A stretch of 64,000 nt of DNA from Flavobacterium alkalisoli (GCF_008000935.1 NZ_CP042831.1:2542001-2606000); one strand, 5' to 3'. Numbered from the stretch's first letter, positions 44,858 to 54,204 are shown. Program-made: numbers and translations. Notes: generated by a model from the letters alone, not told the origin.

Positions 44858-45038
44858 TGTAAGTATTTAGTAAAAAGCTGTAGGGTATTCTTAAAGTTGT
44901 GTTATACTTTTCATAAATGCAGGTACAACGCAAAATAAGGTTAGCTACCTTGCCGTTACAAAATCATGTCAGTCACCTTACTGTAAAAATTTACCACATT
45001 TTACACGAAACCGATTACTAAACTCTAACCCGATTGAC

Positions 45039-45143
45039 ATGGATTACATTGTACCGATTTTAGCCCTTGGGCTATTAAGCTATTTAGCATTTTTAATTTA
45101 TAAAGATCTAAGAAGAAGACATAAGAAGAGGGATTTTTATTAA
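45039..45143 (+). CDS. Possible small membrane protein, 34 residues
   Basis: ATG at 45039, stop TAA at 45141-45143. The protein has one helix (IVPILALGLLSYLAFLIY) followed by a basic tail (KDLRRRHKKRDFY). The single helix plus positive C-terminus is the usual form of bacterial small membrane proteins. There is no clear promoter or partner, so this is tentative. Confidence 0.4.
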   Translation: MDYIVPILALGLLSYLAFLIYKDLRRRHKKRDFY

Positions 45144-45296
45144 TAGTTTTTCTCGTTGGTCTGGTTGTTTGCCTTACAGGTTGTTGTTTTGGCGAATTGT
45201 AACCCCACAGCAAACAGCCATGCCAACCTCTTCAAAATATAACAAACTTCCTGCTGTGCTTTATAAAACTTATTTACGATAACGTTTTAATTTTCC

Positions 45297-45304
45297 TAAA
45301 TTTG
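45297..45304 (+). promoter_or_regulatory. Promoter -7 box TAAATTTG
   Basis: It lies 20 nt before the PLP enzyme start. Confidence 0.55.
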
Positions 45305-45324
45305 CACTTTGTAAACAAACAATA

Positions 45325-46821
45325 ATGTTAGAAGCTGCAAACACTACACTGGGTACGGAGATGGAACAATACTTTAAAAAGTTCCGTAATAATATTGTGG
45401 GTATCGATCAGGAGTTCAATACTCCGTTTGGTAAACAGAAAATTGTTTATACCGACTGGACTGCCAGCGGAAGGCTGTACCGCCCTATAGAAGATAAACT
45501 GCTTAATGAGTTTGGTCCGTTTGTGGCCAATACCCATACCGAGACTACAATATCGGGTACGGCTATGACAAATGCTTATCATGAAGCACGTCATATTATT
45601 AAGCACCACGTTAATGCAGGTCCGGACGACATACTGATTACAGATGGTAGCGGTATGACAGGTGTTGTAAACAAATTCCAGAGGATACTGGGGCTTAAGG
45701 TTCCGGAAAACCTAAGGGAGTTTACTACCATACCGGAGGAGAAAAGGCCGGTTGTGTTTGTATCTCACATGGAGCACCACTCTAATCAAACATCATGGCT
45801 GGAAACCATCGCACGTGTTGAGGTTATACCTGCTTGTCCAGAAGGGCTTATCTGCCTTGACAGCTTTAAGGAACTTTTAGAAAAACATAAAGACCGTACG
45901 CTTAAAATAGCTTCTGTAACAGGATGCTCTAACGTTACGGGTATAAGAACGAAATACCATGAGGTTGCAAAACTTATACACCAGTACAATGGTGTTTGCT
46001 TTGTAGACTTTGCCTGCAGTGCACCTTATGTAAATATAGATATGCACCCTGCCGATGAAGAGGCTTACCTTGATGCCATCTTCTTTTCTCCGCACAAGTT
46101 CCTTGGCGGCCCCGGCACATCAGGAGTGTTAATCTTCAACAAAAAGCTATACAAAAACATGGTGCCCGATCATCCGGGAGGTGGTACGGTAAGCTGGACC
46201 AACCCGTGGGGCGAGCACAAATACCTTGATAATATTGAAGAGCGTGAAGACGGTGGTACACCGGGATTCCTTCAGGTTATAAAAACTGCCCTGTGTGTTA
46301 AGCTAAAAGAGCAGATGGGGGTAGATAACATCCTTAAAAGAGAACATGAAATTATAGATTACATTTTTAGCCAGTTTAAGGATGTAAGCAGCATTAATAT
46401 ACTGGCGCCACAGCACCAGGACAGGCTGGGGGTTATTTCTTTCTTTATAGATAACCTTCACTTTAACCTGGGGGTTAAAATACTTAACGACAAGTTTGGT
46501 ATACAAACACGTGGCGGATGCAGCTGTGCGGGTACTTACGGTCACTACCTGCTGCATGTAGACGAGGAGAAATCACACTATCTTACTAATAAGATTACGG
46601 AGGGCGACCTTATACAAAAACCGGGATGGATTAGAATGTCTATTCACCCAACAACTACCAATGCAGAGATTGAGTATGTGTGCCAATGCATAAAAGAACT
46701 GGCACTAAACCATGAGGAGTGGGCTAAAGACTATACTTACAACAGGGCAAACAACGAGTTTACACACGTTAATGCACAGCCTGTTGTACAGGATATGGTA
46801 GATAACTGGTTTAAGCTTTAG
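45325..46821 (+). CDS. Class V aminotransferase-fold PLP enzyme, cysteine desulfurase-like
   Basis: A 498-residue cytosolic enzyme of the class V aminotransferase fold. The PLP-lysine region SPHKFLGGPGTSG, the upstream MEHHSNQTSW and a Cys in RGGCSCAGTYGH match the cysteine desulfurase/isopenicillin epimerase group. It is about 80 residues longer than SufS or IscS, so a separate role is likely. Its 3' end overlaps the convergent acyltransferase gene by 11 bp. Confidence 0.82.
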   Translation: MLEAANTTLGTEMEQYFKKFRNNIVGIDQEFNTPFGKQKIVYTDWTASGRLYRPIEDKLLNEFGPFVANTHTETTISGTAMTNAYHEARHIIKHHVNAGPDDILITDGSGMTGVVNKFQRILGLKVPENLREFTTIPEEKRPVVFVSHMEHHSNQTSWLETIARVEVIPACPEGLICLDSFKELLEKHKDRTLKIASVTGCSNVTGIRTKYHEVAKLIHQYNGVCFVDFACSAPYVNIDMHPADEEAYLDAIFFSPHKFLGGPGTSGVLIFNKKLYKNMVPDHPGGGTVSWTNPWGEHKYLDNIEEREDGGTPGFLQVIKTALCVKLKEQMGVDNILKREHEIIDYIFSQFKDVSSINILAPQHQDRLGVISFFIDNLHFNLGVKILNDKFGIQTRGGCSCAGTYGHYLLHVDEEKSHYLTNKITEGDLIQKPGWIRMSIHPTTTNAEIEYVCQCIKELALNHEEWAKDYTYNRANNEFTHVNAQPVVQDMVDNWFKL

Positions 46822-47713
46822 GCGGATATCCCGGCGGATCGTTGCGGCGGTTTTTAAATCGCTTGTGTGTCCACAGGTAATAAGCCGGAGCTTCCCTTAT
46901 CTGGTCTTCCAGTAAACGAAGGAAAATATCGGTTAACCCGAAGTTAGGAACTTCCTGAGGGTTACCTTCAAACGGAATAAACGTGGCCTTATAATGGCCG
47001 CGTTTTATTTTTTCACCCTTTACATAAATCACGTTCATGTCCAGTTTTTTGGTAAGCAGTTCGGCACCGCCATGCACGGGTACTTCCATACCAAAGAATT
47101 TGCCCCAGTAAGGTACTCGGTATATTTTAGGGCTTTGGTCGCTTAAAAATCCGTAAACGCCAAGTATGCCTTTACGTTTGTTGTCTTTCATAACAGATAC
47201 GCTTTCTTTAGTATCTATCAGTTCGGCACCCAGCCTTAAACGTAATTTCCTCACCAGCCTGTCAAAATAAGGGTTTGCGAGCTTTTTATAGATACCAAAA
47301 CCTTTATGGGTGGTAAAACCACGGCTCATGTTTAAAAGCCACTCATAACTGGCATAATGGCCGCAAATAAGGGCAATACTTTTGCCTTTTGCTTCCAGTT
47401 GGTTTACTACCTCTATATTCTCCAGTATAAAGCGTTTTTCAAGCTCTTTTTGGCTTATGCTAACGGTTTTTACCATTTCTACTATAGTGTCGCAAAAGTG
47501 GCGGTAAAATTCCTTCTCAGTTTTTTTGCGCTGCTCTTCGGTAAGTTCGGGCAGGCACAGGGCAAGATTAAGGCGCACCACTTTTTTACGGTAACCTATT
47601 ACATGGTATACCAGCACATAAGCAAAATCGGAAAATATATAAAGTAACCTGAATGGTAGTATAGAGATAAGCCAAAGTATGGGATAGGCTATGATATATG
47701 CTAAAAACTGCAT
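46811..47713 (-). CDS. LpxL/HtrB-type lipid A acyltransferase
   Basis: A 300-residue inner-membrane enzyme that adds a secondary acyl chain to lipid A. It has one N-terminal membrane helix, the HX4D/E-type active site GHYASYEW, and the later motifs YGFLSDQSPK and VPVHGGAELL. It is convergent with the PLP gene, with overlapping stops. Confidence 0.85.
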   Translation of the reverse strand: MQFLAYIIAYPILWLISILPFRLLYIFSDFAYVLVYHVIGYRKKVVRLNLALCLPELTEEQRKKTEKEFYRHFCDTIVEMVKTVSISQKELEKRFILENIEVVNQLEAKGKSIALICGHYASYEWLLNMSRGFTTHKGFGIYKKLANPYFDRLVRKLRLRLGAELIDTKESVSVMKDNKRKGILGVYGFLSDQSPKIYRVPYWGKFFGMEVPVHGGAELLTKKLDMNVIYVKGEKIKRGHYKATFIPFEGNPQEVPNFGLTDIFLRLLEDQIREAPAYYLWTHKRFKNRRNDPPGYPPKA

Positions 47714-47823
47714 TCTTTAAATTTTTACAAATATACTTTATTATCGTTTATTTAAGCTTTTCTTTCCTAAACGGTAGGAAAAGTTTCAATACTATTGGTT
47801 AAATTTACATTTTAAAATTGAAT

Positions 47824-48471
47824 ATGGGAATAGAAAATATAGTAGTTTGGGTAATAATTGGTATTACCGCATTAGTAAGCTTTAAAGGATTTGACAATGT
47901 ATATTTTTTCAGGAAATACGACTTTCACATAGGGAGCATAAGGGCAGGGGAACAGCACCGTATGTTTACCAGTGCCTTTTTGCATGTCGACCCCGTTCAC
48001 CTTATTTTTAATATGTATACGCTATACATATTTGCACCTATGGTACTTGGCGGACTGGGAGTAATTAATTTCCTTATTATTTACTTTGCCAGCCTTATAT
48101 GCGGTAACCTGCTTACACTTTACATTCATAAAAACGACTTGTACTACAGAGCTATTGGAGCATCAGGGGCTGTGATGGGGATTATCTATTCAGCAGTATT
48201 GTTGGATCCGGATGAGATAATCTATCTGTTTTTCTTTTTACCAATGCCACTGTATGTTTTTGGATTGGGTTATCTTATATATTCCATTTATGGTATGAGA
48301 GCCAAGGCCGATAACATAGGCCATACGGCACACTTTGGCGGTGCAATAGGCGGACTCGTATTTACACTTTGTAAAAGGCCTGAACTTTTCCAGACACAAA
48401 CTCTTGTAATTGGCTTACTTATAGTACCTATAGTTATTTTGTTCTTTATGGCCCGATCAGGGAAGATATAG
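47824..48471 (+). CDS. Rhomboid-family intramembrane serine protease
   Basis: A 215-residue membrane protein with about six helices. The catalytic pair is Ser114 in GASG and His170 in AHFGG, and the oxyanion segment HLIFN is present on an earlier helix. It should cleave membrane-spanning substrates within the bilayer. The ATG at 47824 is used; an in-frame TTG two codons earlier is less likely. Confidence 0.85.
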   Translation: MGIENIVVWVIIGITALVSFKGFDNVYFFRKYDFHIGSIRAGEQHRMFTSAFLHVDPVHLIFNMYTLYIFAPMVLGGLGVINFLIIYFASLICGNLLTLYIHKNDLYYRAIGASGAVMGIIYSAVLLDPDEIIYLFFFLPMPLYVFGLGYLIYSIYGMRAKADNIGHTAHFGGAIGGLVFTLCKRPELFQTQTLVIGLLIVPIVILFFMARSGKI

Positions 48472-48621
48472 CTATCTATCATAAAAAAATATCATTTACC
48501 ATCCGTTTGATTATCATTTTCTTAACGCTGTCTGTTGTTGTGTTTTCCTAGTTTTGTAGGAAACTTTGCCGTTATTGGCACGCATTTTGGATTTCAACAA
48601 ACAAAATAAAAAATACAGACT

Positions 48622-49335
48622 ATGAAAAAAATTGCATTAGTATTAGTTATGATGGTTGCCGGGGCAGTAAATGCCCAAACCGGTTCACAAATTCCGCAGG
48701 TAACGGTAACAGGGGAAGGTATTATAAGGGTAGTGCCCGATATGGCTACCATAACAATAGGGGTAAACAACCAGGGTAACGACTCCGCCGACGTTAAAAA
48801 GGAAAACGACAAAGCTGTTGATGCCGTGCTTAAATACCTTAAAAAATCGGGTATAGATGCAAAAGACTATCAAACACAACGTGTGTACCTAAACAGGAAC
48901 TACGATTACGATAAAAAGAAATACTATTACTCGGCTTCACAAACCATTACCGTTAAGCTAAGAGACCTTACAAAGTATGACGCACTTATGGGCGGACTGG
49001 TAGAGTCGGGAGTAAATAACATACAAGGAGTGGAGTTTGAGTCTTCTAAGCAAAAAGAGTATGAAACTCAGGCAAGGAGAGAGGCAATGTTGGATGCTAA
49101 AAAGAAAGCACAGGAGTATGTTGCGGCTTTAAACCAAGAGATGGGCCCTGCCATTATGATAAACGAAAATGCAACGTCGTCTTATGTACCAATGCGTTCT
49201 ATGGCAATGTATGATAAAGCTGAGTCTGGCGGACAAAGAGAAACCATGGCTGCCGGAGAAATAGAAATTAAGGCAAATGTAACCGTAGGTTTTATTATTA
49301 AGATAAAACCAAGTGACGCTTTGATTAAGGAATAA
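48622..49335 (+). CDS. SIMPL-domain (DUF541) exported protein
   Basis: A 237-residue protein with a signal peptide (ends VNAQ) and one SIMPL domain, opening VTVTGEGIIRVVPDMATI and ending FIIKIKPSDALIKE. Relatives (YggE, BP26) are periplasmic and linked to oxidative stress or form ring oligomers. It is monocistronic, followed by a terminator. Confidence 0.85.
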   Translation: MKKIALVLVMMVAGAVNAQTGSQIPQVTVTGEGIIRVVPDMATITIGVNNQGNDSADVKKENDKAVDAVLKYLKKSGIDAKDYQTQRVYLNRNYDYDKKKYYYSASQTITVKLRDLTKYDALMGGLVESGVNNIQGVEFESSKQKEYETQARREAMLDAKKKAQEYVAALNQEMGPAIMINENATSSYVPMRSMAMYDKAESGGQRETMAAGEIEIKANVTVGFIIKIKPSDALIKE

Positions 49336-49364
49336 TCGCAGGAAATTTAATTATAGAAAGTGTG

Positions 49365-49398
49365 TCCCCGTAGCCGAAAGGTTGCGGGGATTTTTTTT
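49365..49398 (+). terminator. Terminator after SIMPL gene
   Basis: The stem TCCCCG/CGGGGA with an inner loop is followed by eight T. Confidence 0.85.
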
Positions 49399-49457
49399 GC
49401 GTGAAAACCACAAACAACACTTAAAGGATTGTTAAATATTTGTCTTTCAGGAATTTA

Positions 49458-49474
49458 TTTTGTTAATTTTAATA
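49458..49474 (+). promoter_or_regulatory. 17-nt box TTTTGTTAATTTTAATA, first copy
   Basis: The same 17 bases occur at 52876-52892, upstream of the second sulfatase. A related TTTTAGTTAATTTTAA is at 49802-49817. It may be a promoter or binding site shared by the two sulfatase genes and the hairpin region. Confidence 0.45.
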
Positions 49475-49504
49475 ACGTTTTAACACACTCTTAAAAAACA
49501 TAAT

Positions 49505-49580
49505 GTCGACCTGAAACAGGTTAAATGTTGTTCCTTCCCCGGGAAATGCGCCCCGGGGATTTCCTTTCTTTCAGGTTTAA
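49505..49580 (+). ncRNA. Large hairpin, candidate structured RNA
   Basis: The outer stem ACCTGAAA (49509) pairs with TTTCAGGT (49569), and an inner stem CCCCGGG (49537) pairs with CCCGGGG (49552). No open frame. It lies in a 700-bp gene-free region with two further hairpins. Confidence 0.45.
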
Positions 49581-49630
49581 AAATATAAAGATTTCATTTA
49601 AATCAGGTTAATTATTGTAATCCCCACTAA

Positions 49631-49664
49631 TTTCCCCTGCAGAGTGATGCAGGGGAAATTTTTA
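49631..49664 (+). terminator. Strong terminator with no gene before it
   Basis: A perfect 10-bp stem (TTTCCCCTGC with GCAGGGGAAA) and T tract. No coding sequence lies between the previous hairpin and this one, so it probably ends a small RNA. Confidence 0.7.
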
Positions 49665-49710
49665 AAATTTTATTGCAGATGAAATTAGTAGTTTTTTCAT
49701 TATATAATTT

Positions 49711-49740
49711 ACCCCGGCTTTTTATGGGGCGGGGTATTTT
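49711..49740 (+). terminator. Second orphan terminator-like hairpin
   Basis: The stem ACCCCG/CGGGGT is followed by ATTTT. It is the last of three hairpins in the gene-free region. Confidence 0.55.
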
Positions 49741-49884
49741 CTAAGTAATAACGGGAAAATATTTGCTAAAGTTTTATTAAAACGCTGTTAGTGAACAATT
49801 CTTTTAGTTAATTTTAAGAGAATAAGCCTATAAAGAATAGAAAAAACCAATCAATTAAAATTGCTATCAAAAAATCCAATAAAA

Positions 49885-49958
49885 ATTAGTTTATCGGTCA
49901 ACTAAAAAGAAGACGCGATCTTGAGCCACTACCACGGGACATATCGTCTGGCGGAAAT
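49885..49958 (+). promoter_or_regulatory. Conserved leader element of the first sulfatase
   Basis: It shares ordered blocks with 52977-53043 ahead of the second sulfatase: ATTAGT, TCGG with YC, CGAYYTTGAGCC, CTACCAC, GGAC, ATC and TGGCGGAAA. A weakly conserved CACTAAATT then precedes both starts. A helix GACG/CGTC encloses the core here; a different pair, AGTG/CACT, can form in the second copy. It is most likely a cis-acting RNA or protein-binding leader. Confidence 0.6.
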
Positions 49959-50041
49959 TTTACTTACGCACTAAACAAAACGCTTTAACTACTGTTTACA
50001 AAGAGTAAATGAATTTCACACTAATCACTAAATTTTTTCTT

Positions 50042-51655
50042 ATGGCAAAAAAATTATTATCACTGGTTTTAACGGGCTTGTGCTGCTTTGTGTTTACTAA
50101 CACTTTTGCACAAAGTAAAAAGAAGCCTAATATTATTATGGTTATTTCAGATGACACAGGATGGGGAGACCTTGGTGTATATGGTGGCGGTGTAGGCCGC
50201 GGTATGCCAACCCCTAATCTGGATAAAATGGCTAAGGAGGGAATGCAGTTTTGGTCGTTTTACGGCCAACCAAGCTGTACACCGGGAAGGGCAGCAATGC
50301 TAACCGGGCGCATTCCTAACCGAAGCGGTATGACAACAGTTGCCTTTCAGGGGCAGGGAGGCGGTTTGCCTGCAGCAGAGTGGACCCTTGCTTCTGTATT
50401 AAAAAAGGCAAATTACAAAACCTATTTTTCGGGTAAATGGCATTTAGGTGAGGCAGATTATGCCATGCCTACAGCCCACGGTTTTGATAAAATGGAAAAT
50501 GTAGTGCTGTATCACTTAAATGCTTATACCTATGCTTTTGAGTCTTGGAATCCGGAAATGTCACCTGAAATGTTAGATTTATTCAAGAAAGTAACTACTG
50601 GTATACTTGAAGGGGAAGCAGGAGGAAAAGCCCGTGAAATAAGCAAAGTTACTGAAGAGAACATTGCGGAACTGGATATGATGATGACAGAAAACAACCT
50701 AAAACAGCTTGAGGCTTATGCAAAAGAAGGTGATCCGTTTTTTATGTGTATTAACTTTGCTAAAAACCACCAGCCTAATTTACCATCTAAACAGTTTAAG
50801 GGAAAATCACCTGGTAAAAGCAAATATTCTGATGCTGTAGTTGAAATGGATTATAACGTAGGCCGCATTATGGATAAGATACGTGAATTGGGTATTGCTG
50901 AAGACACATTTGTTATTTATACTGTAGATAACGGAGCATGGCAGGATGTACACCCTGATTCCGGTTATACACCATTTAGAGGTACCAAAGGTACCGACAG
51001 AGAAGGTGGTAGCCGTGTGCCGGCTATTGCATGGTGGCCGGGACAGATTGAAGCAGATAGTGAAAGCCACGACATTGTAGGGGGGCTAGACCTTATGGCT
51101 ACGTTTGCAAGCCTTGCGGGTGTAGAACTACCAACTAAAGACAGGGAAGGTGTAGCTATGGTATTTGACAGTTATGATATGTCAAACGTTTTATTCAAGA
51201 AGGGAGAACCGCTTCGTGACCGATGGTTTTATTTTACAGAAGCTGAATTGTCTCCAGGAGCTATACGTATAGGGAAATTTAAAGCAGTATTCAATACTAG
51301 GGGAGATAACGGAGCTATAGCAGGTAGTGACATGCCGGGTCAGCAATTGGGTTGGAGAGGAGATGAAACTTATGTGGCAACTATACCTGCTATATATAAT
51401 CTTTGGCAGGATCCTCAGGAACGTTACGACCTTTTTATGAACAGCTGGACCGAAAAGACCTGGACGGCAATAATTTTTAATCAGGCAGTCGAAGAGCTTA
51501 TGAAAACCTATGCTAAAATTCCTCCAAGAGCTCCACAAAGCGAAACTTTTACAGGAGAAATGCAAATAGAACGTTATAGAACTATAGAACAGGTGAAAAA
51601 AATGTTGAATGATAAAAAGACAACACTTCCTCCATTAAGTGTAGATCCAAAATAA
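50042..51655 (+). CDS. Arylsulfatase, exported
   Basis: A 537-residue sulfatase with a signal peptide (ends TFAQ). The formylglycine site is Cys79 in CTPGRAAMLTGR (CxPxR), and the metal-binding DDTGWGD is at the start of the domain. It should hydrolyse sulfate esters in the periplasm or on the surface after activation by a formylglycine-generating enzyme, which is not in this window. The start at 50042 fits the signal peptide and the leader spacing; an upstream ATG at 50009 is also in frame. Confidence 0.88.
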   Translation: MAKKLLSLVLTGLCCFVFTNTFAQSKKKPNIIMVISDDTGWGDLGVYGGGVGRGMPTPNLDKMAKEGMQFWSFYGQPSCTPGRAAMLTGRIPNRSGMTTVAFQGQGGGLPAAEWTLASVLKKANYKTYFSGKWHLGEADYAMPTAHGFDKMENVVLYHLNAYTYAFESWNPEMSPEMLDLFKKVTTGILEGEAGGKAREISKVTEENIAELDMMMTENNLKQLEAYAKEGDPFFMCINFAKNHQPNLPSKQFKGKSPGKSKYSDAVVEMDYNVGRIMDKIRELGIAEDTFVIYTVDNGAWQDVHPDSGYTPFRGTKGTDREGGSRVPAIAWWPGQIEADSESHDIVGGLDLMATFASLAGVELPTKDREGVAMVFDSYDMSNVLFKKGEPLRDRWFYFTEAELSPGAIRIGKFKAVFNTRGDNGAIAGSDMPGQQLGWRGDETYVATIPAIYNLWQDPQERYDLFMNSWTEKTWTAIIFNQAVEELMKTYAKIPPRAPQSETFTGEMQIERYRTIEQVKKMLNDKKTTLPPLSVDPK

Positions 51656-51668
51656 AACTTTCTAAATA

Positions 51669-51705
51669 TATACTGCCGGGCTGTTTGGGTTCGGCAGTAT
51701 TTTGT
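51669..51705 (+). terminator. Terminator after first sulfatase
   Basis: The 9-bp stem ATACTGCCG/CGGCAGTAT is followed by TTTTG. Confidence 0.8.
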
Positions 51706-51733
51706 TTCAACCAACCTTAATTGCATATTAATT

Positions 51734-52789
51734 ATGAATAGTAAAATAAATACCCCTGTAACAAGGCTGTTTGCTTTCTTCATGCTTTTTATTTCATTAT
51801 CGGCATGTAAGCAGGAGCCTGCAAAAGATACTGAGTCAGGAAAAGAAATTACTCAGGTAAACGAAAGTAGTGACCCGTTACCATCATGGAATGACGGGCC
51901 CAACAAAGAGGCTATTATTAATTATGTAAAAGATGTTACTACCGATGGGAGTGCTAATTTTATTCCGATAGCCGATCGTATTGCCACATTTGATAATGAT
52001 GGTACCCTCTGGAGCGAGCAACCGGCTTATTTCCAGTTGTTTTTTGCCATGGACAGGATAAAATCCCTTTCGGCAGACCATCCAGAATGGAAAAACAAGC
52101 AGCCATATAAAGCCGTATTGGAAAACGATATGAACGCACTCATGCAGCAGGGAGAAAAAGGCCTTATGGAAATAGTAATGGTATCGCACAGCGGTGTAAC
52201 TACCGATGAGTTTGATACCATTGTAAAAGACTGGATTGCTACCGCCAAACACCCAACTAAAAATGTACCCTATACTGATTTAATCTTTAAGCCCATGTTG
52301 GAGCTTGTAAAATATTTACAGGCAAACGACTTTAAGGTATTTATAGTTTCAGGTGGAGGTTTGAGCTTTATGCGCGCCTGGGCCGAAGGTGTTTATGGTA
52401 TACCAAAAAACCAGACTGTAGGCAGCAGTAATAAAACCGAGTTTGACTACAATAATGGAAACCCGGTTATAAGAATATTGCCTCAGCTTGAATTTATGGA
52501 TGACAAGGAAGGTAAGCCTGTTGCCATAAATAAATTTATAGGGCGCAAGCCTGTTTTTGCAGCAGGAAATTCTGATGGCGATTTACAGATGCTGCAATAT
52601 GCCGCTTCAAACAGTTACAAAAATTTTGAACTGTATGTACACCATACCGATTCCATAAGGGAGTGGGCTTACGACAGAGAATCGCATATAGGGAAATTAG
52701 ATAAAGGCCTTGATGAAGCCAGCCAAAAAGGCTGGACAGTAGTTAACATGAAAGAAGACTGGAATAAAGTGTACAATTCAGATAAATAA
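51734..52789 (+). CDS. HAD-family hydrolase lipoprotein
   Basis: A 351-residue lipoprotein (lipobox LSAC, Cys25) of the haloacid dehalogenase fold. Motif I is DNDGT (Asp87, Asp89), motif II has IVSGGG, and the C-terminal AAGNSDGDLQM is motif IV. This is the phosphoserine-phosphatase-like branch. An extracytoplasmic phosphatase next to sulfatases suggests release of phosphate or sulfate from the same compounds. Confidence 0.85.
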   Translation: MNSKINTPVTRLFAFFMLFISLSACKQEPAKDTESGKEITQVNESSDPLPSWNDGPNKEAIINYVKDVTTDGSANFIPIADRIATFDNDGTLWSEQPAYFQLFFAMDRIKSLSADHPEWKNKQPYKAVLENDMNALMQQGEKGLMEIVMVSHSGVTTDEFDTIVKDWIATAKHPTKNVPYTDLIFKPMLELVKYLQANDFKVFIVSGGGLSFMRAWAEGVYGIPKNQTVGSSNKTEFDYNNGNPVIRILPQLEFMDDKEGKPVAINKFIGRKPVFAAGNSDGDLQMLQYAASNSYKNFELYVHHTDSIREWAYDRESHIGKLDKGLDEASQKGWTVVNMKEDWNKVYNSDK

Positions 52790-52797
52790 ATTTTGTT

Positions 52798-52826
52798 TAA
52801 GCCTTGACTAATCAGGGCTTCTTTTT
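52798..52826 (+). terminator. Terminator after HAD gene
   Basis: AAGCCTTGA pairs with TCAGGGCTT (one G-T), then a T run. Confidence 0.75.
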
Positions 52827-52875
52827 GTAAAACAATTCCCAAAAAAGTGTTAATAGCTTGTTTTGCAGCAATATG

Positions 52876-52892
52876 TTTTGTTAATTTTAATA
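52876..52892 (+). promoter_or_regulatory. 17-nt box TTTTGTTAATTTTAATA, second copy
   Basis: Identical to 49458-49474; about 85 bp upstream of the second leader element. Confidence 0.45.
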
Positions 52893-52976
52893 GGAGTTTA
52901 AGAATATTTTTTATAAAAAACGCAAAAATCAACCATTACAAACTGTAATCACTACCATTATTTTTACTTTCATTCA

Positions 52977-53043
52977 ATTAGTGGTCGGCCGTACCCTGGC
53001 ACGACTTTGAGCCTCTACCACAGGACTAATCACTGGCGGAAAA
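52977..53043 (+). promoter_or_regulatory. Conserved leader element of the second sulfatase
   Basis: The second copy of the leader at 49885. The core TTGAGCCTCTACCAC and CTGGCGGAAA are almost identical, while the flanking bases that could pair differ. Here GTGGT (52981) can also pair with ACCAC (53018). Confidence 0.6.
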
Positions 53044-53114
53044 TTAATTTTCATCATTAACCAATAGATTTTACTATTTATTGAAATCTAATCGAACCAC
53101 TAAATTAATTAGTT

Positions 53115-54188
53115 ATGAATGTTACTACAATGAAAAAAGGCGTAATGCTTGTGCTTTTATGCCTTGTTCCCGGATTAACAAAAACCTTTGCCCAGTCTGA
53201 CCCCCGACAGGTAAGAAAAGAAAACTTTAAAGGGGTTATAGAGCTCGATGTGAGGGACTCTAAAGCCGATTGGGACCCGTATACACTTAAATCGGCACCC
53301 GAAGGAGCACCTAATGTATTGTTTGTATTGTTTGACGATACCGGGCAGGCAGCCTGGTCACCCTATGGTGGTGCTATTAACATGCCTACCCTGCAAAAAC
53401 TTGCCGATAATGGCCTTATTTACAGCCAATGGCACACTACTGCCTTATGTTCGCCTACACGTTCTACCTTATTAACAGGGCGTAACCACCACTTAACCGG
53501 TAATGCTGCAATTACAGAAACCGCTAACGGTTTTCCCGGTGCACACGGCCGTATACCTAAACAGTGTGCTACAATTGGCCAAATATTACAAAGTAACGGC
53601 TGGAGTACATTTTGGATAGGTAAAGATCACAACGTGCCGGAACAGGATGTGGCATCGGGAGCTTCAAGAACCCAATGGCCTACACAGTTAGGTTTTGACC
53701 GTTATTATGGCTTCTTAGGTGGAGAAACTAACCAGTGGTATCCTGACCTTGTAGAGGACAATCATTTTACAGAGCAGCCTTATGGACCTGAAGATGGGTA
53801 TCACTTATCTAAAGATTTAGCTGATAAGGCCATACAGTATATTCAGGATCAAAAAGCGACCAATCCTTCCAAGCCCTGGTATATGTGGTTTTGCCCGGGA
53901 GCTAACCATGCACCGCACCATGCACCACAGGAATTTATAGACAAATACAAAGGCAAGTTTGACGAAGGTTATGATGCCTATCGCAATTGGGTAGTACCAC
54001 GTATGATTGCAAAAGGTATTATCCCTAAAGATACCAAACTAACCGACTTTAATCCGCTTCCGCCAAATATTTCAAACCCTGCCGACTATGTTCGTCCGTG
54101 GAAAGATCTTAATGCCGATGAGAGAAAACTGTTTGCAAAACTGGCTGAGGTATATGCAGGCTTCTCTGAGTATACCGATTTTTTTTAA
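53115..54188 (+). pseudogene. Second arylsulfatase, C-terminal half missing
   Basis: 357 residues with a signal peptide (ends TFAQ) and the N-terminal half of a large arylsulfatase. The formylglycine site CSPTRSTLLTGR (Cys112), DDTGQAAW and CPGANHAPHHAP are intact. The frame then stops after FSEYTDFF, where relatives continue for several hundred residues (usually EYTDAQVGR onward). The rest of the gene is absent downstream; a DUF4136 gene begins 16 bp later. It is a deletion or truncation product. The N-terminal half alone lacks the C-terminal part of the fold and is probably inactive. Confidence 0.75.
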
Positions 54189-54204
54189 CTAAAACAAGAT
54201 TGTT

